Source: an uncultured Odoribacter sp.
GTDB taxonomy: Bacteria; Bacteroidota; Bacteroidia; Bacteroidales; Marinifilaceae
Direction: 5' to 3'
Length of the DNA stretch: 64,000 nt
Assembly: GCA_910588375.1 (NCBI GenBank)
Contig: CAJUQA010000001.1
Span: forward strand, 1-64,000
The notes below the pieces were generated by a model. The model was not told the DNA's origin. It saw only the letters and a program-made list of their open reading frames with translations, and ran no database searches. The position numbers were made by a program, and so were the translations under genes. Positions within the stretch are counted from its first letter, which is position 1, and every line of letters starts with the position of its first letter. Positions 26,192 to 34,145 of this stretch are shown here, in pieces.

Positions 26192-27175
26192 GATTGTAAC
26201 GATGGTTGCCCCGTATCCGTATTGTTTGAAGGAGGCGTCCTGGTGGTGAAAGCGTTTGTAACGCGTCTGGAGTTCCCAGAGTATGCGCTGACGGAGTACG
26301 CCGTCTCCTTTGCCGTGAATGAAGACGATTTTCTTTCCTTTGCGTAATTTGTATTCTTCCAGTGTTTTCCGGAAGACATCGAGCTGGTATTCCAATATGT
26401 CTTTGTTTTCCATGCCGGCTGTGGTTTCTAATAGTTGGTTGGCATGCAAATCGACTTCCAGTACTTGGGGAATTGGTTGTGCGGTCGGACGCCGGACTGG
26501 AGTTTCCTGTTTTTTCTCCAGAAGGAGTTTTTCCGGGGCGGAAAATTTTTCTTCCGGCTCCTGTTCCTGTTCTTTATCCAAAGGCCGGAGGAGTGCCATA
26601 TTGCTGAACCAGCGTACGTGTTTGTAGGCTCCGGCTTTTTGGAATGAGGCAGGTGTGATTTTCACCCGGCTTTCGATCGGTTTCCGGGGGATGTAGGTGC
26701 CTTTCTGGTAAAACAGAGCCTGGATATATACGTTTTTAATCCGGTCCATTTCTTTCAGGGTATAGGTGCCAATCAGCAGTGTATTGTCCGGATTACAATT
26801 GCCGGCGGAGATACCGGTACATTTTTCTCCGTCGTCAAAGCCGATGGTATATAGACAGGTCTGGGACGTGTCGTTTATTAAATGGAAATCATAGCGGCAA
26901 TCGGTGAGGTTTTGAAAGTTTTCCGGGACGATTGCCAGATAGAGCGTATTTGCCGCTTGTACCGAAATGGAAGAGGGGGATGTCGGAGCCTTTTGTGACG
27001 TTGTATTTTCGCTGAACTCCGATTTTATGACTACCAGGTCGCTTGTGGCGGCTGGAATTTCAAAACCGTATTCTTCACAATATACGTTGACTGTGTTCTT
27101 GTCAATCAGACTGGTGACTTTGCCCTCCAGTTTTTCAGATATGAATTTTACTATGTCTCCGATTTTTACTTCCAT
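26186..27175 (-). CDS. DUF2027 and Smr/MutS2 domain protein
   Basis: A protein of about 329 residues. The N-terminal part (about 1-65) begins MEVKIGDIVKFISEKLEG and is followed by a beta-rich DUF2027 core. The C-terminal ~85 residues form an Smr domain, with VDLHANQL and the IHGKGDGVLR motif near residue 275. Smr domains are nicking or RNA-cleaving nucleases in MutS2 and related proteins. This architecture is common in Bacteroidetes, but its role is unknown. The frame is open to 27199; the ATG at 27175 is chosen because the -7 box at 27197-27204 lies just upstream. Confidence 0.82.
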   Translation of the reverse strand: MEVKIGDIVKFISEKLEGKVTSLIDKNTVNVYCEEYGFEIPAATSDLVVIKSEFSENTTSQKAPTSPSSISVQAANTLYLAIVPENFQNLTDCRYDFHLINDTSQTCLYTIGFDDGEKCTGISAGNCNPDNTLLIGTYTLKEMDRIKNVYIQALFYQKGTYIPRKPIESRVKITPASFQKAGAYKHVRWFSNMALLRPLDKEQEQEPEEKFSAPEKLLLEKKQETPVRRPTAQPIPQVLEVDLHANQLLETTAGMENKDILEYQLDVFRKTLEEYKLRKGKKIVFIHGKGDGVLRQRILWELQTRYKRFHHQDASFKQYGYGATIVTIK

Positions 27176-27196
27176 CTCTTTTTGTTTTAGTATTTG

Positions 27197-27204
27197 CAAA
27201 AATA
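27197..27204 (-). promoter_or_regulatory. -7 box of the DUF2027-Smr gene
   Basis: Plus-strand CAAAAATA reads TATTTTTG on the minus strand; it decides the start codon of the gene. Confidence 0.6.
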
Positions 27205-27332
27205 AGGTATTTTACGGGAATAGTTGCCATGAAACCGGATGAGCCGACTATTTTTTGGTTCTTGTTTTCCAGAATCGATGGAAATGCTTAAATTAGCGTC
27301 ATTGTTCGGAAAAAGTAATACAAATATATATC

Positions 27333-29345
27333 ATGACATTACAGGAATTTCAACACGCTATTCAAGAGGGAATACCGGCTTCGCTGCCTGCCCCCAAACC
27401 TTATGATCCGGAAATAAACCATGCCCCCAAGCGGAAGGATATTTTAAGCCGGGAGGAGAAAAAATTGGCTTTGCGTAATGCCTTGCGTTATTTCAAGCCG
27501 GAACATCATGCCGTATTGGCTCCGGAGTTTGCGGCGGAACTCGAGAAGTACGGACGCATTTATATGTATCGCTTCCGTCCGGATTATGAAATGTGTGCCC
27601 GGAATATCCAGGATTATCCCCATAAGAGTTTGCAGGCTGCGGCGATTATGCTGATGATTGCCAATAATCTGGACAAGGCGGTTGCCCAACATCCCCATGA
27701 GTTGATTACCTATGGCGGGAATGGTGCCGTTTTCCAGAATTGGGCGCAGTATCGTCTGACCATGAAATATTTGTCTGAAATGACTGATGAACAGACTCTC
27801 GTGTTGTATTCCGGCCATCCGCTGGGATTATTTCCTTCCCATAAGGACGCACCCCGGGTCGTGGTGACGAATGGTATGGTCATACCTAATTACTCCAAAC
27901 CGGACGATTGGGAACGGTTTAATGCGTTGGGTGTGTCTCAATATGGACAAATGACGGCAGGGTCGTTTATGTACATCGGACCGCAGGGGATTGTCCACGG
28001 GACCACTATTACGGTACTGAATGCCGGCCGCAAAATTTCCCGGCACGGAGAAGGATTGGCGGGGAAGTTGTTTGTTACTGCAGGTCTGGGCGGGATGTCG
28101 GGTGCACAGCCTAAAGCGGGAAATATTGCCGGATGTGTCAGTGTGACGGCGGAGATTAATCCCAAGGCGACCCATACCCGTTATTCCCAGAAATGGGTGG
28201 ATGAAGTGATTGATGATTTGGATGCGCTGATGAAACGGGTGAGGGTGGCAAAGGAGAATAAGGAAGTGGTTTCCATTGCCTACCAGGGAAATGTGGTGGA
28301 CCTTTGGGAGCGTCTTGCCAAAGAGGATATTCTGGTGGAATTGGGTTCGGATCAGACTTCTTTGCATAATCCTTGGGCCGGAGGCTATTATCCGGTGGGA
28401 CAGAGTTTCGAGGAGAGTAAGCGGATGATGGCGGAGGAACCGGAGTTGTTTAAGGAAAAGGTAAAGGCTTCTTTGAGAAGGCATGTCGCCGCCATTAATA
28501 CGTGTGTGGAACGGTTCGGCACTTATTTTTTCGATTACGGGAATGCTTTTCTCTTGGAATCGTCGCGTGCGGGTGCGGATATTTTGCAAGCGGACGGTAA
28601 TTTTAAGTATCCGTCGTATGTACAGGATATTATGGGACCGATGTGTTTTGACTATGGTTTTGGGCCTTTCCGGTGGGTATGTACGAGCGGTAAACCGGAA
28701 GATCTGGCGAAAACCGATGAGATCGCGACACGGGTGCTGGAGGAACTGGCCCAATCATCGCCCCAGGAGATTCAGCAGCAGATGCACGACAATATACGTT
28801 GGATTAAAGCAGCGGGAGAGAACCATCTGGTGGTGGGATCACAAGCGCGGATTCTGTATGCGGATGCGTTGGGACGAATCCGTATTGCGGAGGCTTTTAA
28901 TAAGGCTGTGGCTTCCGGTGAACTGACAGCTCCGGTGGTCTTGGGGCGCGACCATCACGATGTTTCGGGAACGGATTCTCCCTATCGTGAAACCTCTAAT
29001 ATTTATGACGGTTCCCGCTTCACTGCCGATATGGCTGTACAGAATGTGATTGGAGATTCTTTCCGGGGGGCGACGTGGGTATCGCTGCATAACGGAGGTG
29101 GTGTAGGTTGGGGAGAGGTGATGAACGGTGGCTTCGGTATGGTACTGGATGGCAGTGCGGATTCGGACCGGCGTTTGAAAAATATGCTTTTCTGGGATGT
29201 GAATAACGGAATTAGCCGTCGCAGCTGGGCACGTAACGAAGGTGCTGTTTTTGCCATTAAACGGGCTATGGAGGCAAATCCCGCTTTAAAGGTAACTTTG
29301 CCTAACCTGGCTGATGACGGATTGATTGAAAGTGTGTTTGAGTAG
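27333..29345 (+). CDS. hutU: Urocanate hydratase
   Basis: A 670-residue cytoplasmic enzyme of histidine degradation, converting urocanate to imidazolonepropionate with a tightly bound NAD+. Conserved segments include LITYGGNGAVFQNWAQ near residue 130, SGHPLGLFPSH near 165, the glycine-rich GLGGMSGAQPKAG near 253 and DYGNAFL near 403. It is about 110 residues longer than the E. coli-type enzyme, which is normal for the Bacteroidetes form. The other hut genes (hutH, hutI, ftcD) are not in this window, so it stands alone between unrelated genes, with its own terminator. Confidence 0.92.
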   Translation: MTLQEFQHAIQEGIPASLPAPKPYDPEINHAPKRKDILSREEKKLALRNALRYFKPEHHAVLAPEFAAELEKYGRIYMYRFRPDYEMCARNIQDYPHKSLQAAAIMLMIANNLDKAVAQHPHELITYGGNGAVFQNWAQYRLTMKYLSEMTDEQTLVLYSGHPLGLFPSHKDAPRVVVTNGMVIPNYSKPDDWERFNALGVSQYGQMTAGSFMYIGPQGIVHGTTITVLNAGRKISRHGEGLAGKLFVTAGLGGMSGAQPKAGNIAGCVSVTAEINPKATHTRYSQKWVDEVIDDLDALMKRVRVAKENKEVVSIAYQGNVVDLWERLAKEDILVELGSDQTSLHNPWAGGYYPVGQSFEESKRMMAEEPELFKEKVKASLRRHVAAINTCVERFGTYFFDYGNAFLLESSRAGADILQADGNFKYPSYVQDIMGPMCFDYGFGPFRWVCTSGKPEDLAKTDEIATRVLEELAQSSPQEIQQQMHDNIRWIKAAGENHLVVGSQARILYADALGRIRIAEAFNKAVASGELTAPVVLGRDHHDVSGTDSPYRETSNIYDGSRFTADMAVQNVIGDSFRGATWVSLHNGGGVGWGEVMNGGFGMVLDGSADSDRRLKNMLFWDVNNGISRRSWARNEGAVFAIKRAMEANPALKVTLPNLADDGLIESVFE

Positions 29346-29359
29346 TATCCTTTAAAATA

Positions 29360-29385
29360 AATAGCAGGAATCGTTTCCTGCTATT
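29360..29385 (+). terminator. Terminator after hutU
   Basis: An 11-bp perfect stem, AATAGCAGGAA (29360-29370) with its complement (29375-29385), around a TCGT loop. The following T content is modest. Confidence 0.65.
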
Positions 29386-29423
29386 ATTGACTTGGTTTTG
29401 TGTATTTATAGGATGAGATTTAT

Positions 29424-29500
29424 AAAATGAAGAAAGACGGATTCCCGTTGGTAGACTTGGTAAAAATAATAAAACCAGTAGAGTCCGCCTTCTTCATTTA
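29424..29500 (-). terminator. Probable terminator of the NVEALA operon
   Basis: Imperfect arms of about 20 bases (29424-29444 and 29481-29500) end in a T-rich stretch on the minus strand. The proximal arm overlaps the stop codon of the DUF1573 gene. Confidence 0.4.
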
Positions 29501-29911
29501 TTCTTTTACATAGCCGTCAAATTTCAGTGTATGAACTTCCTGTTTGGTATTGCAATATAGCAATACCGATTTGCTGAATTTTCCTATCGAGAAAGGTTCA
29601 AACCTGATACTTATTTTCCCGGTTTGTTCCGGCTCAATAGGGTGCCGGTTCCATTTTACTGACGTACACCCGCACGATGGTTCGACCGCTTTGATTAGCA
29701 AGGGTACACGCCCCGTATTTTTTATTTCAAATTCAGCATGCTTGCAGGAATCAAGACTGACTTCACCCAAATGAATGATTTCATCAGCAAACCTTACCTC
29801 CGTAAGGGCTTCTTTTTCTAAAGAACCGTAGGCTTTATGAATCAGCATCCATTCAACCCCGCTTATGATTATCACCGCTAAAATCAGAATGGCCGGTAAT
29901 AGCTTCTTCAT
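29498..29911 (-). CDS. DUF1573 domain protein
   Basis: A 137-residue protein with one N-terminal hydrophobic segment (about residues 4-20) as signal or anchor. The rest is a DUF1573 Ig-like domain: VSLDSCKHAEFEIKNTGRVP, then EPSCGCTSVKW, which is the characteristic cysteine pair, and a closing IRFEPFSIGKFSK. DUF1573 proteins are abundant exported proteins in Bacteroidetes with no settled function. It is third in an operon after the NVEALA peptide and the propeller lipoprotein (1-base gap), so it may act on or with them outside the cytoplasm. Confidence 0.85.
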   Translation of the reverse strand: MKKLLPAILILAVIIISGVEWMLIHKAYGSLEKEALTEVRFADEIIHLGEVSLDSCKHAEFEIKNTGRVPLLIKAVEPSCGCTSVKWNRHPIEPEQTGKISIRFEPFSIGKFSKSVLLYCNTKQEVHTLKFDGYVKE

Positions 29912-29912
29912 T

Positions 29913-30959
29913 TTATAAGGAGAATTTTACAATCGCAGCTTCCGGAGTATATCCGATTCCGTATAAGGTTTTTTCCTCCTGATCATAACAAATATGGCTT
30001 ACCGGAATTTCCAATGAACGTGTATCAATCCGGTTGCCCATCCAGTCAAAGGTCAGCAACGTCTGACAATGTCCGAGGTTGTAACGGTCCCGTTTCTTGC
30101 TTTTCCCGGAGTATAAAACATAAATCCGGTCGTTGGAAACAGCCATGTCCAAAAAGCCGTGTACTGTGCTTTTGTCGTATGCAACCTTTAAGTTTTTAGG
30201 CGTGCTTCCGGAAATGTGCACCTGGGGAAAGTAGAAAGTAAGCAATTTTATTCTTTCAATCCGGTTTTCCCCGATACGGCAGATGTCTAAAATTCCGCTA
30301 CGCATATCGGAGCAGGCAAAAGCTTCTCCGTCCGGTTTTATTCTTAACACGCTGCTGGCATATAACACGCTTTTGCTATATTCGTCCAAGTTCGGAAAAT
30401 CCGGATGTTCCGGATAGGAAAGGAAATATTCGGCCTTTTGGTCTTGGAGTGAATATAACAGATAGCGTCCTTTTTCATACAATCCCGTAGCAATCACATA
30501 CCGGTCGTTTTTGGCGGCAATCAGATGCCGGGCATCCGAGGGAAGTTGTATGCTATATGTTTCTGGCATTCCGTTTTCGTTAGCGGGAGTAATGAATAAC
30601 TGTCCGGTGTGAAAATTTAATGTCGAAATTTCTTGACTTGTCGCATTCAATGCGCTGGTATAGAAAGCCTGTCCGTTTGTACGGCTGCGTGTGATGCAAT
30701 CTGTCCGGTCGTCTCGGCCGATTTCAAAAAGACTGATATTGTTTTCTGCAGTCCGGTTGGTTACGGCAAAAATCTGTTGGCTTTTGGTGATGCCTGTCGG
30801 ATGGGTAATTCCCCATTTCTCAAAAGGAGCAATCACTTCAACCTTGAGTACTTGACTGTTTTCTTCCGGACGCAAAGCATCAGGCTGCCCTTCTTCGGAA
30901 GAACATCCCCATTCAACAATGAAAAGGAACGGTAGTAAGAGATAGAATATATTTTTCAT
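29913..30959 (-). CDS. TolB-like six-bladed propeller lipoprotein (BF3164-type)
   Basis: A 348-residue protein. The signal peptide ends at a lipobox (VEWGC, Cys near residue 19), so it is a lipoprotein. The mature part is all-beta with repeating segments such as ISLFEIGRDDR, GILDICRIGENRI and LLTFDWMGNRID, as in the TolB-like six-bladed propeller lipoproteins of Bacteroidetes. These are often encoded beside NVEALA peptides, as here, where the NVEALA start lies just upstream (3-base gap). A role in binding or sensing the exported peptide is an inference from this recurrent neighbourhood. Confidence 0.8.
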   Translation of the reverse strand: MKNIFYLLLPFLFIVEWGCSSEEGQPDALRPEENSQVLKVEVIAPFEKWGITHPTGITKSQQIFAVTNRTAENNISLFEIGRDDRTDCITRSRTNGQAFYTSALNATSQEISTLNFHTGQLFITPANENGMPETYSIQLPSDARHLIAAKNDRYVIATGLYEKGRYLLYSLQDQKAEYFLSYPEHPDFPNLDEYSKSVLYASSVLRIKPDGEAFACSDMRSGILDICRIGENRIERIKLLTFYFPQVHISGSTPKNLKVAYDKSTVHGFLDMAVSNDRIYVLYSGKSKKRDRYNLGHCQTLLTFDWMGNRIDTRSLEIPVSHICYDQEEKTLYGIGYTPEAAIVKFSL

Positions 30960-30962
30960 GGT

Positions 30963-31184
30963 TTAGTCTTTATAAGTAACGCCGGGTTGCGGAATAGCAT
31001 CAATAATACAAAAACCTGGATGAGCAACACAATTATATTTTGTATTTTCTTCTCCTGCTAGCGCTTCTATCGCAAAAATATCGGAAAACGTTAAAGAATT
31101 TCTATCATTAGAAAAAATAGCAGTAAGAATGATGATGCTTATTATAGCGAGTACATATATTATTTTTCTTTTTGTTTTTTTCAT
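30963..31184 (-). CDS. NVEALA family exported peptide
   Basis: A 73-residue protein. A basic start (KKTKRK) and a hydrophobic segment (residues 9-24) are followed by a spacer and the AIEALAGEE motif at 38-46, a close variant of the NVEALA signature. The remaining ~27 residues hold two cysteines (C52, C59) and end PQPGVTYKD. The layout is that of a leader ending at the motif plus a small C-terminal product. Family function is unknown. It is first in a three-gene operon from a perfect -7 box at 31219-31226, divergent from a two-component system. Confidence 0.82.
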   Translation of the reverse strand: MKKTKRKIIYVLAIISIIILTAIFSNDRNSLTFSDIFAIEALAGEENTKYNCVAHPGFCIIDAIPQPGVTYKD

Positions 31185-31218
31185 GCCTTTTGAATTATTG
31201 ATTACTTTTAACTCGCAA

Positions 31219-31226
31219 CAAATATA
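31219..31226 (-). promoter_or_regulatory. -7 box of the NVEALA operon
   Basis: Plus-strand CAAATATA reads TATATTTG; the start site would be about 28 bases before the NVEALA ATG. Confidence 0.6.
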
Positions 31227-31258
31227 TAGGGAAAATTTTAATAATTTTTCGGCGAATC

Positions 31259-31280
31259 GTCATGAAAATGTCATGATTTT
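31259..31280. promoter_or_regulatory. 11-bp tandem direct repeat (GTCATGA) in the divergent intergenic region
   Basis: GTCATGAAAAT (31259-31269) is followed at once by GTCATGATTTT (31270-31280). Two direct half-sites 11 bases apart are typical of OmpR/PhoB-type regulators, and such a regulator is encoded next door. The site lies about 33 bases upstream of the NVEALA -7 box. Confidence 0.55.
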
Positions 31281-31326
31281 ATTTCGAATTCTTAAAATGT
31301 ATTAATCGATTGGGAGTTAATTACAT

Positions 31327-32646
31327 ATGAAAAGAAGAAAGGAATATACTTGGATTATTGCTATTGTTTGTATAACAGTTTTATTATTGTTTCAATTAAT
31401 TTTAATCTGTCGCTTGTATCAATTGGATAAAGATCACTTTTATGAAAAAATTGATGGGCGAATTACGCGTAGTATTTCTCAATTGAATATGAGTTATGCA
31501 ATACAGCAAAAAAATGAGAAAAATTTTATTTCTTATGATGGAATTTTAAATAAAGTAACAATAGTTGGAGATAAAGTATATTCTTTTTTACCTAAAGAAA
31601 AAACAGAAAAAGAAATTATAGAGCGAGTATACTACGATGTCACATATAAAAAATGGTCAGCTTCTCATTTGGACTCCTTAGTAAGAGATAGTATGTGTGA
31701 GAATTATCGTTCCGTTCCTTTGCAAATAGTGATTCGGGATTCTTTGGGGAATAGTATAGACGAGGCAGGAAATTTGAATATTGTTTCAATGGGGCAACCG
31801 TGTTTCGGTCCCGTACCTTTAGGATATGTGACAGGACGGACCTTGGAAGCCTATTATTATTTCCCTTTAATCAATTTTTTATATCACGAGTCCGACCGTA
31901 TCATTATGACGGTAGCATTGTTTGTCTTGTTGGTATTTTTTATCTCTTTTCTAATCCGGACGATACGGGTAGAAAGAAAAATGGCGAATGCCAGAGAAGA
32001 ATTTATGTATATCGTGGTTCATAACTTGCAGTCTCCGGTTGATTTTGTCCGTCGGGTGAATTATGAAATTAAAAACAGGGCACCGTATCCTTATAGTGAA
32101 GAACAAGAGAGATTATATAACGAGTTGAGAGGAAGATTGGAGATGATGGGAGAGGGAATCCGTCGTTTGTTGACCCATTCGGTCGGATTGTATGGGATGC
32201 ATTTGGAAAAATCGAGGCTGAATCTTGGGGAAATGATTGAGCGGATAGTGATGCAGTACAGAATGATTAGCGGGAGACAGATAGATGTTGATTGTGATTC
32301 GGGCGACCTGTGTCTCATGGCGGATCCTGTACATCTTTCCGGAGCGGTGGCTAATTTGGTGGAAAATGCCGTAAAATACACGGCTGAAAATGATTCGATA
32401 AAGGTGACATGCAGTGTTTGTGGAAAATATGTACAAATTGCGGTTGCGGATAACGGGCCGGGAATACCGGACAAAGAGAGAAAGCGGATTTTCAGGAAAT
32501 ATTATCGCATTGCCAGCGGCCAAAAGGGATTCGGCTTGGGCTTGAATTATGTGTGGAAAGTCGTGCAGGCTCATCATGGGAAGGTGACTGTCAGAAGTAA
32601 AGGAGGATGTGAATTTACAATAGTTTTACCATGGAAGAAAAAATAA
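31327..32646 (+). CDS. Membrane sensor histidine kinase
   Basis: A 439-residue protein. TM1 (about 9-30) and TM2 (about 192-212) bracket a ~160-residue periplasmic sensor domain without a recognised fold. The phospho-acceptor motif reads HNLQSPVDFV near residue 232, a variant of the usual H-E/D-L-x-x-P box. The catalytic ATPase has the N-box VENAVKYTAEN near 345, VADNGPGIP near 375 and GFGLGLNYV near 400. The kinase overlaps the response regulator by 16 bases. Divergent from the NVEALA operon, it may sense that peptide or the same cue. Confidence 0.9.
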   Translation: MKRRKEYTWIIAIVCITVLLLFQLILICRLYQLDKDHFYEKIDGRITRSISQLNMSYAIQQKNEKNFISYDGILNKVTIVGDKVYSFLPKEKTEKEIIERVYYDVTYKKWSASHLDSLVRDSMCENYRSVPLQIVIRDSLGNSIDEAGNLNIVSMGQPCFGPVPLGYVTGRTLEAYYYFPLINFLYHESDRIIMTVALFVLLVFFISFLIRTIRVERKMANAREEFMYIVVHNLQSPVDFVRRVNYEIKNRAPYPYSEEQERLYNELRGRLEMMGEGIRRLLTHSVGLYGMHLEKSRLNLGEMIERIVMQYRMISGRQIDVDCDSGDLCLMADPVHLSGAVANLVENAVKYTAENDSIKVTCSVCGKYVQIAVADNGPGIPDKERKRIFRKYYRIASGQKGFGLGLNYVWKVVQAHHGKVTVRSKGGCEFTIVLPWKKK

Positions 32647-33317
32647 GGATATTGTATGCGGAAGATGACCCCGTTGTTGCGGAACTTAACAGGGATATGT
32701 TGGAGCGGGCGGGATATGCGGTGGATGTTGTTTATAACGGGGAGGATGCTTGGGAAAAATACCGGCAGACTGACTATCATCTGCTTTTGCTGGATATCAT
32801 CATGCCCGGGAAAAGCGGATTTGAACTATTGCGGGCTGTCCGTGCCGAAAATATGGCAATGCCTGTTGTGATTTATAGTTCTGTCTGCGGAAGCGAGGCT
32901 GTGGCAAAAGCTTTGGATATGGGTGCCGACGAATACATCCGCAAAGAGTGCGAGCCTCCGGAAGTACTTGCCAGATTAAAAGTGATTGTCCGCCATATGA
33001 AAGGAACCTTGGTATACATACTTTCCGCGAGGACACATTTCAGTTATTCGGGATATATACTGACGGTAAACGGAAAAGAGATAATTCTTACGCCATCGGA
33101 GGCAAAATTATTGAAACACTTGTGTGAAAATCGGAATACGGTCGTATCCAAATCTTTTCTGTGTGAAAAATTATGGGGCATTGATACGCCCGGCAAGGCG
33201 AGGACAATAGACAACTACATGGTCAAATTGAGAAAATATCTGAAGTTTGATAAATCTTTGCAGATAATCACAAGTTACGGAGAAGGGTATGCACTGATGA
33301 CAAGAGGGGACAAATAA
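32631..33317 (+). CDS. OmpR/PhoB-family response regulator
   Basis: A 228-residue protein. The N-terminal receiver domain (about 1-118) has the acidic pair AEDD near residue 10 and the phospho-acceptor Asp in LLLDIIMPGKSG near 51-54. The C-terminal winged helix (about 130-225) has EIILTPSEAKLLKHL and the recognition region KARTIDNYMVKLRKYL. It is translated from within the end of the kinase gene, so the two are coupled. The 11-bp direct repeat at 31259-31280 is a natural candidate target. Confidence 0.92.
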   Translation: MEEKIRILYAEDDPVVAELNRDMLERAGYAVDVVYNGEDAWEKYRQTDYHLLLLDIIMPGKSGFELLRAVRAENMAMPVVIYSSVCGSEAVAKALDMGADEYIRKECEPPEVLARLKVIVRHMKGTLVYILSARTHFSYSGYILTVNGKEIILTPSEAKLLKHLCENRNTVVSKSFLCEKLWGIDTPGKARTIDNYMVKLRKYLKFDKSLQIITSYGEGYALMTRGDK

Positions 33318-33345
33318 AAAACGGGAGAATTATTCTCCCGTTTTT
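33317..33345 (+). terminator. Terminator after the response regulator gene
   Basis: A 14-bp arm AAAAACGGGAGAAT (33317-33330) pairs with its exact complement (33332-33345), ending in TTTTT. It overlaps the stop codon by one base. Confidence 0.85.
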
Positions 33346-33364
33346 GTACTTATAATAAATAAGA

Positions 33365-33952
33365 TTAAGCCTCTACATTGGCATTTTTAATTGCCGACCA
33401 ACCCAATAAAATCATTACAAGAGCCACCAAATTGATAAGGCTTGAAATGATAGCGGGCAAAAAGAAAGCAACAATACTACCTGCCAGATACAGAATATAA
33501 GCCAAAAACAATTTATTGGCACCGGCTTTTGCCAAAGCCGGGAAAGTAGAAGAATTTTTCAATGCCATAAATCCTAAAAGATTTAAAACATAGGCAGCAA
33601 TTGCAGCGATAGTGCCGATGATGCCAATTCCCGGAATTACCGTTGTAAGTACAGTGATAACACTACCAGCAAGAGCCAAAATAGCTGCCAACCAAACTTT
33701 AGAAACAGCGGCGGCATCTTCTCCTGTCAAGATGTTCTTGAAATTTCCCAGGCCCAATACATATAAAACATATCCTAAAATAGCGGCAATACCTGCAATT
33801 AAAACAATGATGCCAACCAAGGTCAGACTTTTGAGAATGACTCCGAGAATTGCGGCAATAATACCACCGGCAATACCGGACAAAGAGAAAAGTAATACAC
33901 CTAAGAAAATCTTAGAAGTTGCATTTTTCCATGCTGAATTTGTAAGTTCCAT
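33365..33952 (-). CDS. Unknown polytopic membrane protein
   Basis: A protein of about 195 residues, very rich in Ala, Ile, Leu and Gly, with about six hydrophobic helices beginning near residue 15 and ending near 190. A central loop GNFKNILTGEDAAAVSKVW separates helix groups. No catalytic motif is visible and no family is recognised with confidence. The frame is open to 34000; the ATG at 33952 (MELTNSAWKN) is preferred because the earlier part is AT-rich leader. A -7 box at 34046-34053 gives a ~90-base leader. Confidence 0.65.
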   Translation of the reverse strand: MELTNSAWKNATSKIFLGVLLFSLSGIAGGIIAAILGVILKSLTLVGIIVLIAGIAAILGYVLYVLGLGNFKNILTGEDAAAVSKVWLAAILALAGSVITVLTTVIPGIGIIGTIAAIAAYVLNLLGFMALKNSSTFPALAKAGANKLFLAYILYLAGSIVAFFLPAIISSLINLVALVMILLGWSAIKNANVEA

Positions 33953-34045
33953 AGAAATAAAATTTAAGTTAATATAAAATAAGTTATTAATATCCAACAT
34001 TTCAGGGATAATTTAAAGAATATCCCCTCCTTTTTATTTCGCGTG

Positions 34046-34053
34046 CAAAAGTA
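34046..34053 (-). promoter_or_regulatory. -7 box of the polytopic membrane protein gene
   Basis: Plus-strand CAAAAGTA reads TACTTTTG, a consensus match. Confidence 0.45.
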
Positions 34054-34145
34054 TAAAAATATTTTATAGGATATAATCAATTTATTACTTTTTTTCACGT
34101 TCCACGGATTCTTCCCAGGGCTTTTTTCAAAAACGGTGGAAAACT

